64,000 bases of DNA from Planococcus sp. MB-3u-03 (GCF_002833405.1 NZ_CP025135.1:601501-665500), one strand, 5' to 3'; shown: positions 9,105-19,093, counted from the first letter of the stretch. The notes: generated by a model not told the origin, from the sequence alone. Translations and numbers: made by a program.

Positions 9105-10178
9105 ATGGGGTCATATAAAATTGCTATCATCGAAGGAGACGGTATCGGAAAAGAAGTAATGGCGCAGGCGTTGCGCATATTGTGCGAACTGGAACAGTTG
9201 GAACCAGAAATTTCATTTCAGTTAGAACAATTGGATTGGAGTTCGGATTATTACTTGGAGCACGGACGCATGATGCCCGAGAATTGGCGGGACATTCTGA
9301 TGCCGCAAGATGCCATTTTGTTTGGGGCCATTGGAGACGCTCGAGTTAAAGATGAAGTGACCATCTGGGAGTTGATCATGCCGATCCGCAAGGAATTCCG
9401 CCAGTATATCAATTACCGGCCAGTTCAATCATTGCCGAATATCGCTTCTCCGCTGGAAGACAAAACAGGAATTAATTTTTCGATCTTCAGGGAAAATGCC
9501 GAAGGGGAATATTCGAATAGCGGTGGCCGGATGTTTAAAGGGGAGCCATCGGAAATGGCGATTCAAAATACAATCATGACCCGTACAGGAATTGAGCGAA
9601 TCACTCGTGCAGCCGGAGAGTATGCCAGAAAACATGGGAAGTGCAAAGTGACGTGTGCTACAAAATCGAATGCGATCATTCATACGAACACATTATGGGA
9701 CGAATGTGTAGAGCGCGTCATGCGCGAGGAATTTCCGGAACTGGAATTAGAGTCGTATTATATCGATGCTTTGGCCGCTTATTTCGTCCAGCGTCCGAAA
9801 AGCTTTGAAGTGGTGCTCGCTTCTAATCTATTCGGTGATATTTTATCGGATCTCGGGTCAGGGATAGTCGGTGGCCTGGGCTTATCGCCTTCAGGGAATA
9901 TCAATCCTGAAAAAGACTATCCATCAATGTTCGAACCAGTCCATGGCTCTGCTCCGGATATAGCAGGGTTGGGAATCGCTAATCCGATAGCTCAGATTTG
10001 GTCAGCTGCTTTACTGCTGGAGCATATAGGAGAAACAGAAGTTGCAGGCAAAGTGATTAACGCGATACAGGCAGTGCTGGAAGAGAACCGTGTATTGACA
10101 AAAGATATCGGCGGGCAAGCGACAACAGAGGAGATGGGCACAGCCATTATCGAAAAATTGAACGCACAATACACATAA
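9105..10178 (+). CDS. isocitrate/isopropylmalate family dehydrogenase, candidate 3,3-dimethylmalate dehydrogenase
   Basis: A 357-residue beta-decarboxylating dehydrogenase of the tartrate/D-malate (TtuC) branch. Visible features are GDGIGKEV at the start, the metal- and substrate-binding stretch from DALAAYF to NLFGDILSD, and the NAD-site region EPVHGSAPDIAG. In the pantoate route, 3,3-dimethylmalate is oxidised and decarboxylated to 2-oxoisovalerate (EC 1.1.1.84) by an enzyme of this type. The specific substrate is inferred from the operon; D-malate or tartrate are alternatives. It starts 5 bases after the amidohydrolase. Confidence 0.82.
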   Translation: MGSYKIAIIEGDGIGKEVMAQALRILCELEQLEPEISFQLEQLDWSSDYYLEHGRMMPENWRDILMPQDAILFGAIGDARVKDEVTIWELIMPIRKEFRQYINYRPVQSLPNIASPLEDKTGINFSIFRENAEGEYSNSGGRMFKGEPSEMAIQNTIMTRTGIERITRAAGEYARKHGKCKVTCATKSNAIIHTNTLWDECVERVMREEFPELELESYYIDALAAYFVQRPKSFEVVLASNLFGDILSDLGSGIVGGLGLSPSGNINPEKDYPSMFEPVHGSAPDIAGLGIANPIAQIWSAALLLEHIGETEVAGKVINAIQAVLEENRVLTKDIGGQATTEEMGTAIIEKLNAQYT

Positions 10179-10191
10179 AGGGCGTGTGGAA

Positions 10192-10938
10192 ATGGAATTG
10201 AATGAAAAAGTAGTGGTCGTCACCGGTGCTGGCGGCGGAATGGGAAAAGCTATCAGCGAAAAGCTATTAGCGGAAGGTGCACGTGTGATTGGGATGGACT
10301 TGAAAGAAGAATCGATGAAAGACCAGGATCATTCACAATTCACGGCTGTGGCCGTTGATATTTTGGATGAAGAAGCGGTAGCAAGTGCTTTTGCGGAAGC
10401 TCATAAACAATCTGGAAAAATAGACGGTCTAGTGAACGCCATCGGAATGGCTCAGTCTGCATCTCCAATAGAAGACGTTTCCCTAGAGCTTTGGCATAAG
10501 TTGATGAACGTTAACGTCACGAGCTTGTTTCTTACTTCTAAAGAGGCAGCCAAGTATATGAAAAAGCAAAATCAAGGATCCATTATAACGATTGCTTCTA
10601 TTTCAGCCGTCCGTCCAAGACCCGGCCTTCAGGCATATATCGCTTCAAAAGGAGCAGCAGAAAGTTTTTCACGCGCATTGGCGATCGAACTTGCACCGCA
10701 TGGAATCCGGGTGAACACGGTACATCCCGGCCCGACAGACACGGGCATGCTCGGCCAATTTGCTGCATCGGGAGCGGATGTGGAAACAACAAAAAAACAA
10801 ATTTTCGCCGATAGTGTGCCAATGGGGAGGCTCGTGGCCCCTAGTGACATTGCAGAATCAATTTCCTATTTAATATCAGATAGAGCGGCGATGGTGACCG
10901 GAGCAGTCCTTCATGTGGATGGAGGTAGAGGCTTATGA
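10192..10938 (+). CDS. SDR family oxidoreductase, candidate pantoate 4-dehydrogenase
   Basis: A 248-residue classical short-chain dehydrogenase. It has the cofactor motif T11-G-A-G-G-G-M-G18, the active site Y149-x-x-x-K153, HPGPTDTGM after strand six, and the C-terminal VDGG. D38 at the end of the second strand favours NAD. In the pathway it would oxidise pantoate at C4 to 4-dehydropantoate (EC 1.1.1.106), an inference from position. ATG 10192 fits the AAAGGG site better than the in-frame GTG 10186. The stop overlaps the next start by four bases (ATGA). Confidence 0.8.
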   Translation: MELNEKVVVVTGAGGGMGKAISEKLLAEGARVIGMDLKEESMKDQDHSQFTAVAVDILDEEAVASAFAEAHKQSGKIDGLVNAIGMAQSASPIEDVSLELWHKLMNVNVTSLFLTSKEAAKYMKKQNQGSIITIASISAVRPRPGLQAYIASKGAAESFSRALAIELAPHGIRVNTVHPGPTDTGMLGQFAASGADVETTKKQIFADSVPMGRLVAPSDIAESISYLISDRAAMVTGAVLHVDGGRGL

Positions 10939-12410
10939 GTAAAGAGGAGATGAATTCCGAAAAAGTTCAACGGATTCCACTCTTAATAGATGGACAATGG
11001 ATTGGAGAAGAGCGTGAAGATGTCTATTCTGTTTATGCCCCAGCCAATGGGCATAAGTTAGCGGAAATTGTAAGGGGCAATGGACAAGATGTGGAACGGG
11101 CAGTTCAAGCCGCGCAGACAGCATTTGAAAGTGATGCCTGGCAAAATATTAAACCGTTCGAGCGCGGGCAATTGCTCGTCCGTTTGGCGCAGCATATCCG
11201 TGACCATCGCGATGAATGGGCAGCGCGTGAATGCCAAGACGTTGGCAAGCCTTTGAGCCAAGCATACGCAGATGTAGAAGCGGCAGCGCGTTACTTCGAA
11301 TTTTATGGTGGCGCAGCTGATAAAGTGGCAGGGGAAACCATCCCGATAGAAAATGGGCTTTTAAATGTCACGGTATTGGAACCTGTGGGCATCACCGTCC
11401 ATATCGTTCCATGGAATTATCCACTGCAAATTATTGCGCGAAGTGTGGGTGCAGCTCTTGCCACCGGAAATGCCGTCATCGTAAAAAGCGCTGAAGATAC
11501 ACCTTTATCTGCCCATGCGCTTGCAGAATGGTTTGCTGCTAGTGAACTGCCGAAGGGAATTTTTCAGCATCTTACAGGGTTAGGGCAGGAAGTCGGAGCG
11601 CCTCTTGTAGCGCATCCAGGCATAAACCATGTAACGTTCACTGGATCGGTTCAAACCGGTATCTCAGTCATGAAAGCAGCTGCAGAAAATGTGGTTCAAT
11701 CAACATTGGAACTGGGGGGCAAATCACCGAACATTGTCTTCGCTGACGCTGATTGGAACAAAGCAGTCGAAGGGGTTACGCGGGCAATCATACAAAATGC
11801 CGGGCAGACTTGCTCGGCTGGCTCAAGACTATTGATTGAAGAAAGCTGCAAAGCGGAGTTTTTAGACAGGCTGCGCCAAAAGTTTGAGTCGCTTCAAATA
11901 GGCCCGGGGGAAAGCGATGCCGATATCGGCCCCATTTTAAATGAAAAGCAATTCAAGCAAATTATGGGACGTATTGATGAAGCGAAGAAGCAGGGCAAAA
12001 TCATCGCTGGCGGGCGTGCAGTCAATCCCGAAGGTGGAGCAGGTGGATTCTATATTGAACCGACGATCATCGATGGTTTAGAGCCGCATTGTTCTGTGGC
12101 ACAAGAGGAAATTTTCGGCCCCGTACTGTCTGTTTTCACTTTTAAGTCAGCTGAAGAAGCAATCAATTTAGCTAACAGTACGGATTACGGACTCGTTGCT
12201 GGAGTTTGGACAAAAGACATAGACGTTGCTCACACTGTCGCTGCGAAAGTAAAGGCTGGACAAGTATTTATCAATAATTACGGAGCGGCGGGTGGCATTC
12301 AAATGCCATTTGGCGGTTACAAAAAAAGCGGAATCGGACGGGAAAAAGGCTTCGTCGCGCTCCGTAATTACTTGGAAATCAAAAATATAGCCGTGAAGTA
12401 TGGAAATTAG
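10935..12410 (+). CDS. aldehyde dehydrogenase, candidate 4-dehydropantoate dehydrogenase
   Basis: A 491-residue ALDH superfamily enzyme with general base E259 (LELGGKSP), catalytic C293 (NAGQTCSAGS) and the PWNYPLQ cofactor region. It would convert 4-dehydropantoate to 3,3-dimethylmalate (EC 1.2.1.33), the substrate of the dehydrogenase two genes upstream; this is inferred from the gene set. It is translationally coupled to the SDR (4-base overlap). It closes the forward five-enzyme run; the PucR regulator lies opposite with convergent orientation. Confidence 0.8.
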   Translation: MSKEEMNSEKVQRIPLLIDGQWIGEEREDVYSVYAPANGHKLAEIVRGNGQDVERAVQAAQTAFESDAWQNIKPFERGQLLVRLAQHIRDHRDEWAARECQDVGKPLSQAYADVEAAARYFEFYGGAADKVAGETIPIENGLLNVTVLEPVGITVHIVPWNYPLQIIARSVGAALATGNAVIVKSAEDTPLSAHALAEWFAASELPKGIFQHLTGLGQEVGAPLVAHPGINHVTFTGSVQTGISVMKAAAENVVQSTLELGGKSPNIVFADADWNKAVEGVTRAIIQNAGQTCSAGSRLLIEESCKAEFLDRLRQKFESLQIGPGESDADIGPILNEKQFKQIMGRIDEAKKQGKIIAGGRAVNPEGGAGGFYIEPTIIDGLEPHCSVAQEEIFGPVLSVFTFKSAEEAINLANSTDYGLVAGVWTKDIDVAHTVAAKVKAGQVFINNYGAAGGIQMPFGGYKKSGIGREKGFVALRNYLEIKNIAVKYGN

Positions 12411-12444
12411 AAGATGAATTCTCAAGCGGACGATTTGGTACGGA

Positions 12445-14061
12445 TTATAGCAAAATCCGATAGGCTTTCACTGCACTTTCAAGAGCTAAGCGGTTCGCTG
12501 GTGCCATGAAATCCGCTCCAAGAATCATTTCCAACTTTTCGAGTCGGTGGTAAAGTGTCTGCCGAACAATAAATAGGCGTTCGGCAGTATCTTTTTTAGA
12601 ACCATTGGATTCAAGGTAAACGGCTAAGGTTTCAAATAAATTGCTGTCCATTTTATTATCGTATTCAAAAATCGGAGCTAAATAACTGTCGGCATACGTT
12701 CTTAAAAAATCAGGGTCCTTAATTTCCAATAATATTTTATAGAGTCCAAGGTCTTCATAAAAAGGCGATTCCGCTACTCCTTTTTGACACATTTCCTCGA
12801 CTTTCAATGCTTCGGCATAAGCTTTATTGGCTTGAGAGAACGCCTGGTATACCGAACTGATGCCGAATTGGCATAACTGGCCATCGATATAATTGCTGCC
12901 ATTCATTTCCCGGATTTGCTCAATTGCTTGAAGTGACCTGCTTTTCTCTTCCTTCACCCGATTGTCTGCCAAAAAACAAGCAATTGCGGTAATGCTGTTC
13001 TTGCTGCAGGAAAGAGCAGGGAAAAAGCCGCAGCGCTTCAGCAGGGTCCGGATGCTCATCAAACGCTGAAGTTTGATTTCTTCCCAATCGCTCGGGTGGA
13101 GGTTCTTTTCAGAGATAGCCAGTTGAATATGGAAAATACGATAATACATATTCTTACTTGGGACTGGAACAAAGGTTTGCAGGTCTTCATCATCTACAGG
13201 ACGTCCATTGATCAGGTTGCGAACAAAGTCATCTTCGTTGTTTTGTTTACGCTCCTCGATGGTCCGATCCCTCAACAGAATTTGGGCAATAGCGAGTGCC
13301 GCGCGGTCAAGGATGAGGAAGGCAAAATCTTCTGGAACTGTCTGGCTCCTTTGAAGACACAGATGTCCGAGAACTTGGCCAAGGCCTTCTATCGGGAGTA
13401 TCGCGAACGATTGCCCACCCACGACAAGAGAATTTGGCTCTGCGTAATGGCCTGAGGACTGTTCCAATAAAAGGCGTATTTGGGTTTCCCACACTTTGCT
13501 TTCAGAAGGATAATAATAGAGTTTTGGTTTTTCGGTTATAAAAATAGCACTTTGCTTGAAGAAATGATTCAATTCTTGAAGTATTTTCAGGATTCCATTA
13601 TGCGTTAAGGACAATGAGTTAAATTTTCGGGACATAGTATCCAATTGCGAAAGCATTTGATGATGTTGATTGATGATATATGTATGTAAATCCTGTGTGA
13701 TATCAACAAACCGGACTTTCTTTTCGAAGATGATAATCGGAAATGCGTGAAAATCCGCCAACTTGATGATTTCCTCAGGGATTTCTTCGAAATAGGGGCC
13801 AATTTCAATGCACAAACAAGAGACTTGGCGATCGATCAATTTTTTTACGTAATGAAATTGAGTCATTAGGTCAAGCTGAAGGCCCACACCTGTGGTTAAA
13901 ATGAGTTCACCCCCGTTAATCAGAGAATCTAAATCCTGCACTTCAAGGACGTGGGACCACTTCACTTCCCGGTCCAAGCCCTCGTGGCCAGCAATTAACC
14001 TTGCACCTTGAAACGATTTTCTTTCCAGCACATGCCGGATTGTCAATGTTAGTTTCTCCAT
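12445..14061 (-). CDS. PucR family transcriptional regulator
   Basis: A 538-residue regulator. The N-terminal PucR domain (PF07905) runs from about residue 8 to 125 (VLEVQDLDSLINGGELILTT) and the C-terminal PucR HTH_30 domain ends the protein (ERLFIVRQTLYHRLEKLE). Members usually sense catabolic substrates and switch on degradation operons. It sits between the pantoate arm and the beta-alanine arm, divergent from the latter, so it probably controls both. I chose ATG 14061 because GGAGG sits 8 bases ahead of it; the ATG at 14076 actually overlaps that site. Confidence 0.85.
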   Translation of the reverse strand: MEKLTLTIRHVLERKSFQGARLIAGHEGLDREVKWSHVLEVQDLDSLINGGELILTTGVGLQLDLMTQFHYVKKLIDRQVSCLCIEIGPYFEEIPEEIIKLADFHAFPIIIFEKKVRFVDITQDLHTYIINQHHQMLSQLDTMSRKFNSLSLTHNGILKILQELNHFFKQSAIFITEKPKLYYYPSESKVWETQIRLLLEQSSGHYAEPNSLVVGGQSFAILPIEGLGQVLGHLCLQRSQTVPEDFAFLILDRAALAIAQILLRDRTIEERKQNNEDDFVRNLINGRPVDDEDLQTFVPVPSKNMYYRIFHIQLAISEKNLHPSDWEEIKLQRLMSIRTLLKRCGFFPALSCSKNSITAIACFLADNRVKEEKSRSLQAIEQIREMNGSNYIDGQLCQFGISSVYQAFSQANKAYAEALKVEEMCQKGVAESPFYEDLGLYKILLEIKDPDFLRTYADSYLAPIFEYDNKMDSNLFETLAVYLESNGSKKDTAERLFIVRQTLYHRLEKLEMILGADFMAPANRLALESAVKAYRILL

Positions 14062-14208
14062 TGTATCGTCCTCCATAAAGTAAAGTTTCCCGTATATGTA
14101 TTTGACAAAATGTAAATTGAAAGAAGACGGAATTATTTGTAAAGTACACTTAGTAGTCTAAAGAATTACGTGGAAAAGACAATAAGCATGAGACAGGAGG
14201 AAGTAAAG

Positions 14209-15675
14209 ATGACTTCAGTAGATACAGAAAAGAAAACTTTGATGAACTTCATCGGTGGACAATGGGTAAAATCAAATACAGACAAATATGAAGAAGTGCC
14301 AAATCCGGCAACAGGTGAATTGTTAGCAGAAGTGCCGATTTCGACTTCCGAGGATTTGGAAACTGCGGTCGCTTCGGCTAAGGAAGCTTTCTCTACGTGG
14401 AAAAAAACACCGGTGCCGCAACGTGCGCGGATCATGTTCAAATATCAGCAATTGCTCGTCGATCATTGGGATGAGCTGGCGACAATCATTACGAAAGAGA
14501 ACGGCAAAAACTTCAATGAAGCTTACGGAGAAGTGCAGCGGGGCATCGAATGTGTCGAGTTCGCTGCGGGTGCGCCGACTTTAATGATGGGGCAGCAATT
14601 GCCGGACATTGCAACCAATGTAGAATCGGGCATGTACCGATATCCGATCGGTGTAGTAGGCGGCATCACGCCGTTCAATTTTCCGATGATGGTGCCGTGC
14701 TGGATGTTCCCATTGGCGATTGCGAGCGGAAACACATTCATCCTAAAGCCTTCTGAACGGACGCCTTTACTTGCCAACCGCCTGGCAGAACTGTTTCAGG
14801 AAGCCGGCTTGCCAGATGGTGTTTTCAACATCGTCCATGGCGCCCATGATATTGTTAATGGCATTTTAAGCCACCCCGATATTCCAGCCGTTTCGTTCGT
14901 TGGCTCCCAGCCGGTCGCTGAGTATGTCTATAAAACAGGCACCTCCCATGGCAAACGGATCCAAGCGCTGGCGGGAGCGAAGAACCATACAATTGTCATG
15001 CCGGATGCAGATATGGATTTGACGATTACGAATGTCATCAACGCTTCCTTCGGTTCTGCGGGAGAGCGCTGCATGGCTTGTGCAGTCGTGGTCGCTGTAG
15101 GAGATGCCGCGGATGAACTGTCGAAAAGGCTAGTAGCAGAAGCTGATCAAATGACGATAGGCAATGGGCTCGATCAAGATGTTTTCCTTGGGCCGGTGAT
15201 CCGCGATTCCCATAAAAAGAAAACGCATGCTTATATCGAATCCGGCATCGAAGAAGGCGCGACTTTACTGCGGGACGGCCGAGGAGATCAAAGTCCTGAA
15301 GGCGGCTATTTTGTCGGACCGACCATCTTTGATGAAGTTACAGAAAATATGAAGATTTGGAAAGAAGAAATTTTTGCCCCGGTTCTATCGATTGTACGGG
15401 TGGAAACCTTGGATGAAGCCATCGAGTTAACCAACCAATCCGATTTTGCGAACGGCGCATGCTTATTCACTGATAGCGCAAAAGCAATCCGCAAGTTCAG
15501 GGAAGAGATAGATGCCGGCATGCTCGGAATCAATTTAGGCGTCCCTGCCCCAATGGCTTTCTTTCCTTTCTCGGGCTATAAAAAATCATTTTATGGAGAT
15601 TTGCATGCAAATGGACGCGATGGGATTGAATTTTACACCCGCAAAAAGATGGTAACAGCCCGTCATGCGTTCTAA
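14209..15675 (+). CDS. mmsA: CoA-acylating (methyl)malonate-semialdehyde dehydrogenase
   Basis: A 488-residue ALDH of the MmsA/IolA subgroup, which makes acyl-CoA rather than free acid. Catalytic C288 sits in [10 protein letters not shown], and the ending [14 protein letters not shown] is typical of the family. It would turn malonate semialdehyde, formed from beta-alanine, into acetyl-CoA and CO2 (EC 1.2.1.18). The start at 14209 follows GGAGG; an upstream in-frame start at 14170 is unlikely. It is divergent from the PucR gene and followed after 21 bases by the aminotransferase. Confidence 0.88.
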   Translation: MTSVDTEKKTLMNFIGGQWVKSNTDKYEEVPNPATGELLAEVPISTSEDLETAVASAKEAFSTWKKTPVPQRARIMFKYQQLLVDHWDELATIITKENGKNFNEAYGEVQRGIECVEFAAGAPTLMMGQQLPDIATNVESGMYRYPIGVVGGITPFNFPMMVPCWMFPLAIASGNTFILKPSERTPLLANRLAELFQEAGLPDGVFNIVHGAHDIVNGILSHPDIPAVSFVGSQPVAEYVYKTGTSHGKRIQALAGAKNHTIVMPDADMDLTITNVINASFGSAGERCMACAVVVAVGDAADELSKRLVAEADQMTIGNGLDQDVFLGPVIRDSHKKKTHAYIESGIEEGATLLRDGRGDQSPEGGYFVGPTIFDEVTENMKIWKEEIFAPVLSIVRVETLDEAIELTNQSDFANGACLFTDSAKAIRKFREEIDAGMLGINLGVPAPMAFFPFSGYKKSFYGDLHANGRDGIEFYTRKKMVTARHAF

Positions 15676-15696
15676 ATGAAAAGGGAGGCACGTGCA

Positions 15697-17053
15697 ATGA
15701 AGTCAGCAAAAGAAAAGGCACTCACTTTAGCGGAAAAAGACAAAGAAAACCTATGGCATCAAATCTCCTCATATAATGAAAAAAAGCGCCCAATGGTCGT
15801 AGAAAAGGGAGAGGGCGCGTGGATTACTGACCACGAAGGCAATCGTTACCTGGATGGGATGTCGGGTCTATGGTGCGTCAATGTCGGATATGGACGGGCG
15901 GAGCTGGCTGATGCAGCGGCAGAACAAATGAAAAGCTGGCGTATGTCCCGATGACGCAAAGCCACGAACCGGCCATTCTTCCGCTGAGAAATTGAACGAG
16001 TTGCTCGGCGGCGAGTATAAAATCTTCTATTCCAATAGCGGTTCCGATGCAAACGAAGTAGCGTTCAAGCTAGTGAGGCAATATCATCAGCAAAACGGAG
16101 AACCTTCACGCTTTAAATTCATTTCCCGCTACCGTGCATATCACGGAAGTTCCATGGGGGCTTTATCAGCAACAGGCCAAGCCTTGCGCAAGTATAAATA
16201 CGAACCCCTGTCGCCAGGCTTTTTGCACGTGGCACCACCTGACAATTACAGGCGGCCTCCAGGGCAATCGGTTGAAGATTATAATCTTCAGCGGGCCCAG
16301 GAATTTGAAGAGAAGATTATTTGGGAACAAAAAGAGACCATCGCAGGTATTATTATGGAACCGCTCATTACAGGAGGCGGCATTTTGATCCCGCATCCGG
16401 TCTATGTCGAGAAAGTACAGGAAATCTGCAAACGGCACGGGGTTCTGCTCATTATAGATGAAGTGATCTGTGGATTTGGAAGGACCGGGAAAGCTTTTGG
16501 CCATCAACATTTCAACATCAAGCCCGACATCATCACGATGGCAAAAGGAATGACCAGTGCGTATTTGCCGCTTTCCGTTACGGCAATCCGCAAAGACATC
16601 TACGACCAATTCGATACCGAGGAAGAAAATAGCCACTTCCGGCATATCAATACATTTGGGGGCAATCCCGCAGCTTGTGCCGTCGCGCTGAAAAACATTG
16701 AAATCATTGAACGCGAGAGCCTGATAGAACGTTCCAGTGAACTCGGGGAGCGCTTGTTGAAAGAGTTGGCGAATTTAACAGAACATCCGTACGTGGGTGA
16801 TGTGCGTGGCTTAGGATTTCTGCTGGGCATTGAACTGGTGGAAAATAAAGAAACAAAAGAACCGGCAACAGCTGAGCGCGTAGCCAAGATCATAAACGGC
16901 TGTAAAGAGCATGGCCTGATCATTGGGAAAAACGGGGACACGGTGGCTGGATTCAATAATGTACTGACAATCAGCCCGCCGTTATCGTCTACAGATGAAG
17001 ACTTTGAATTTATCGTGGCGGTTCTTCAAAAAGTGTTCAAAGAAAATGAATGA
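15697..17053 (+). pseudogene. class III aminotransferase (beta-alanine:pyruvate type), two frameshifts
   Basis: The translation matches omega-amino-acid/beta-alanine-pyruvate aminotransferases: YLDGMSGLWCVNVGYGR, YSNSGSDANEVAFKL, IIDEVICGFGRTG and the PLP lysine in TMAKGMTSAYLP. The frame breaks twice, in the A-run 15931-15934 and at TT 15979-15980. Adding one base at each restores MKKLAYVPMTQSHEPAILSAEKLN and a protein of about 450 residues. Both defects are single-base losses in short runs, so sequencing error is likely; if real, the beta-alanine arm is cut. ATG 15697 follows GGGAGG. Expected reaction: beta-alanine plus pyruvate to malonate semialdehyde plus alanine. Confidence 0.78.
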
Positions 17054-17075
17054 GTCGAATAAAGTCTGATACAAG

Positions 17076-17118
17076 AAAAAAGCCCGCCGGGAAATCGATC
17101 GATTTCCCGGCGGGCTTT
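17076..17118. terminator. bidirectional terminator
   Basis: AAAGCCCGCCGGGAAATC pairs perfectly with GATTTCCCGGCGGGCTTT around a GATC loop. It serves the forward aminotransferase and the reverse pbuE gene. Its arms resemble those of the hairpin at 5944-5984. Confidence 0.9.
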
Positions 17119-17137
17119 CATCTAGTGTTAATTCATT

Positions 17138-18340
17138 TTAATGTTGTTCGAGGTTTTGGCTATAGTTCGGGCTTTTCTGCGCTTGCGCATTGCGTTCAAT
17201 TTTCGGGCGCGTAATGGAGAACACCGCACAGCCAAGCGCGACGAGGACGATCACGGCGCCGACCCAAGCAGTGCTGGTGACAGATCCGGTCTGCGTCAAA
17301 GTGAGACCGCCGACTGCAGATCCGAGCGCGATGCCGATTTGCAGCGCCGAGTTATTGAAGCTCTGCTGGATGTCGGATGTGGCCGGATCGGTTTCGATCA
17401 AATAGCTTTGCTGCGGCGGGGCAAGTGCCCAGCTGAGCGCGGCCCAAATGACCATTACCGGCAAGAATATCACGAGCGAGAAAGTCGTGAACGGAAGGAC
17501 AAACAAACTGACGGCAAACGCCGAGATGACGATCAAAATGCTTTTCTTTGAACCGATTGAATCGGACATGGTGCCGCCGATCGCGCCCCCGCTCACTGCA
17601 GCAATCCCAAAGATCAAATAACAAGCACTGACCCAGAACGGGCTGAGCTGCATCGTCGTTTCCAAAAACGGCGTGAAGTACGCATAAACGGTGTAATGCC
17701 CAGCAAGCATGAATAGTGTCGCGAGGTGGGCGGTGCCGATTTTTGCACTCGCCACCGCTTTTAATTGCTGTTTAAGCGGAATCGCCGTGCCTCCAGGAAT
17801 CGGCTGGATATAGAGCGCGATCAACGCCATCGAACCGAGCGACAGGGCAGCGATCGCAAGGAAAATCACGCGCCAGCCGAATGCATCAGCGATCAAAATA
17901 CCAAGCGGAACGCCGAGCACGAGCGATGAGCTGATCCCCATAAAGATCAAGCCGATCGCTTTCGCGCGGTAAGGCGGCTCAACGATTTTCGCGGCAATCG
18001 TGAGAGACAAGACGACAATGAGCGCCGTACTCGCTGCGGTAATGACGCGCGCAACGACCATCCATGTGAAGTCCGGGCTGAAGAAAGTCATGATGTTCCC
18101 GAGGAAAAAGATGAACATGGAAATCAAATACACTTTCTTGCGCTCAAAGCGGCTGGTCGCAATCAATAGCACCGGTCCTGCGACCGCGTAAATTAAGGCG
18201 AACAAAGTAATCAATTGGCCAGCAGCGCTCACCGACACATCAAACTCTTCGGCAATGGTCGGCAAGATGCCGCCGACGATCAGTTCCACAAGCCCAACAG
18301 CCACCGTGGCCAAGGCTAAAATATAAACTTTCAAATTCAT
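17138..18340 (-). CDS. pbuE: PbuE-type purine (adenine/hypoxanthine) efflux pump, MFS
   Basis: A 400-residue major facilitator with 12 predicted membrane segments. From memory it resembles B. subtilis PbuE along its whole length, for example [15 protein letters not shown] near the start, LVVLSLTI-type helix 4, [14 protein letters not shown] and the [13 protein letters not shown] stretch. PbuE exports adenine and hypoxanthine. The identification is supported independently by an adenine-type purine riboswitch upstream (18653-18717). AAAGGAAG precedes the ATG at 18340. A 280-base leader separates the riboswitch terminator from the start and contains a GC-rich repeat element. Confidence 0.9.
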   Translation of the reverse strand: MNLKVYILALATVAVGLVELIVGGILPTIAEEFDVSVSAAGQLITLFALIYAVAGPVLLIATSRFERKKVYLISMFIFFLGNIMTFFSPDFTWMVVARVITAASTALIVVLSLTIAAKIVEPPYRAKAIGLIFMGISSSLVLGVPLGILIADAFGWRVIFLAIAALSLGSMALIALYIQPIPGGTAIPLKQQLKAVASAKIGTAHLATLFMLAGHYTVYAYFTPFLETTMQLSPFWVSACYLIFGIAAVSGGAIGGTMSDSIGSKKSILIVISAFAVSLFVLPFTTFSLVIFLPVMVIWAALSWALAPPQQSYLIETDPATSDIQQSFNNSALQIGIALGSAVGGLTLTQTGSVTSTAWVGAVIVLVALGCAVFSITRPKIERNAQAQKSPNYSQNLEQH

Positions 18341-18423
18341 AACATACGCTTCCTTTCATAGATACAAGTTTTACTGTTTGGCACCTTTTAATGAATAAGT
18401 TACATTGCTAATACATTCATCAG

Positions 18424-18541
18424 ATATTCCGCAAAACAGCTGGCTTTCCGGGGGCTCGAGCTGAACTAATTCGGGCTATGTGCCCGAATGGATTTCAGCA
18501 CTTCGCTGGTCCCCCAGGAGTCTGCGCTGTTTTGCTCCATA
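18424..18541 (-). repeat. GC-rich intergenic repeat, copy 2, inside the pbuE leader
   Basis: Read on the reverse strand it runs from TATGGAGCAAAACAGCGCAG through GACTCCTGGGGG to CAGCTGTTTTGCGGAATA. The ends match copies 1 and 3, while the middle is diverged and contains its own inverted repeat (CATTCGGGC and GCCCGAAT). The outer GCAAAACAGC and GCTGTTTTGC arms are perfectly complementary. It lies between the riboswitch and the pbuE start, so it is transcribed when the switch is on. Confidence 0.7.
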
Positions 18542-18616
18542 TCTTTGCTTGTAAACTAAGCGTTCTTCTCATTTATAGGCTTGTAAGTTCAACTTGTAGA
18601 AGTATCGTCAGAAAAT

Positions 18617-18670
18617 AAAAAAATCCTGATTACAGAAAACGAGTGATCGCTTTCTGTAATCAGGATTTTT
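18617..18670 (-). terminator. riboswitch-controlled terminator of pbuE
   Basis: Twenty-base perfect arms (18619-18638 and 18651-18670) with a 12-base loop, followed on the reverse strand by seven Ts. The 5' arm contains the 3' half of the aptamer (P3, J3/1 and P1 strands), so aptamer folding and termination exclude each other. This is the layout of an ON switch as in B. subtilis pbuE. Confidence 0.9.
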
Positions 18671-18717
18671 CGGTTCCTGGTAGAGACCCTTAAGCCGTAT
18701 TCTTAAGGTTATACAGA
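18653..18717 (-). promoter_or_regulatory. purine riboswitch, adenine class
   Basis: In the transcript, P1 is UCUGUA with UACAGA. P2 is CCUUAAG with CUUAAGG around loop AAUACGG. The core J2/3 reads GUCUCUAC (consensus UUUCUAC), P3 is CAGGA with UCCUG, and loop 3 carries the CC that pairs with the GG of loop 2. J3/1 reads AUUA: the specificity base is U, as in adenine switches, where guanine switches have C (ACUA). A CATAAT -10 lies just upstream on the same strand (18722-18727). Ligand binding should block the terminator and turn pbuE on. Confidence 0.88.
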
Positions 18718-18884
18718 TAGATTATGGGGGTTGTTTACTTTGAACAGCTTACTACATAGACAGGTTTTATGCAAGAAGATATACAATAGACGTCCGACCT
18801 CTTGGTAAACCGAAACTTTTTCAAGGGCTAGCCGTATAATTCATTACAATGGAAAACACGGCAAACCAAGAAAGGGTGGAGACG

Positions 18885-19052
18885 ATGAAATCGACAGGGC
18901 ACGTCTTTCTCATGCTCGGGTTCATCTTTTTGATTTTAAGTTTCACGGGCGATATGTCACCAGCGCTCGGCATCGCGTTCATGGCACTCGGCATTATCTA
19001 CAGCTCTGAAAACGCCGTCAAAAAATCGAAAAAGCCAAAAGGCAATTCTTAA
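18885..19052 (+). CDS. small two-helix membrane protein
   Basis: A 55-residue protein with two hydrophobic helices (about 6-22 and 25-42) and a basic tail rich in Lys and Ser. I do not recognise a family. The ATG at 18885 is preceded by GGGTGGAG; an in-frame start at 18849 lacks such a site. It stands alone and is followed by a hairpin terminator. Confidence 0.6.
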   Translation: MKSTGHVFLMLGFIFLILSFTGDMSPALGIAFMALGIIYSSENAVKKSKKPKGNS

Positions 19053-19093
19053 GATTTTCCACTATTTCCAGCCAATAGCTAGTCACTTTCAGC

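Noticed and set aside
9105..10178. leuB (3-isopropylmalate dehydrogenase)
   Set aside because: There are no other leucine genes nearby, the sequence is of the malate/tartrate branch, and the operon is catabolic with a pantothenate transporter.
17138..18340. MFS protein as an arabinose or drug efflux pump
   Set aside because: Likeness to PbuE over the whole length and the upstream adenine riboswitch fit purine efflux better.
18619..18670. The 20-base perfect inverted repeat taken as a mobile-element end or stand-alone terminator
   Set aside because: Reading the reverse strand shows it overlaps a purine aptamer and is the switch terminator of pbuE.
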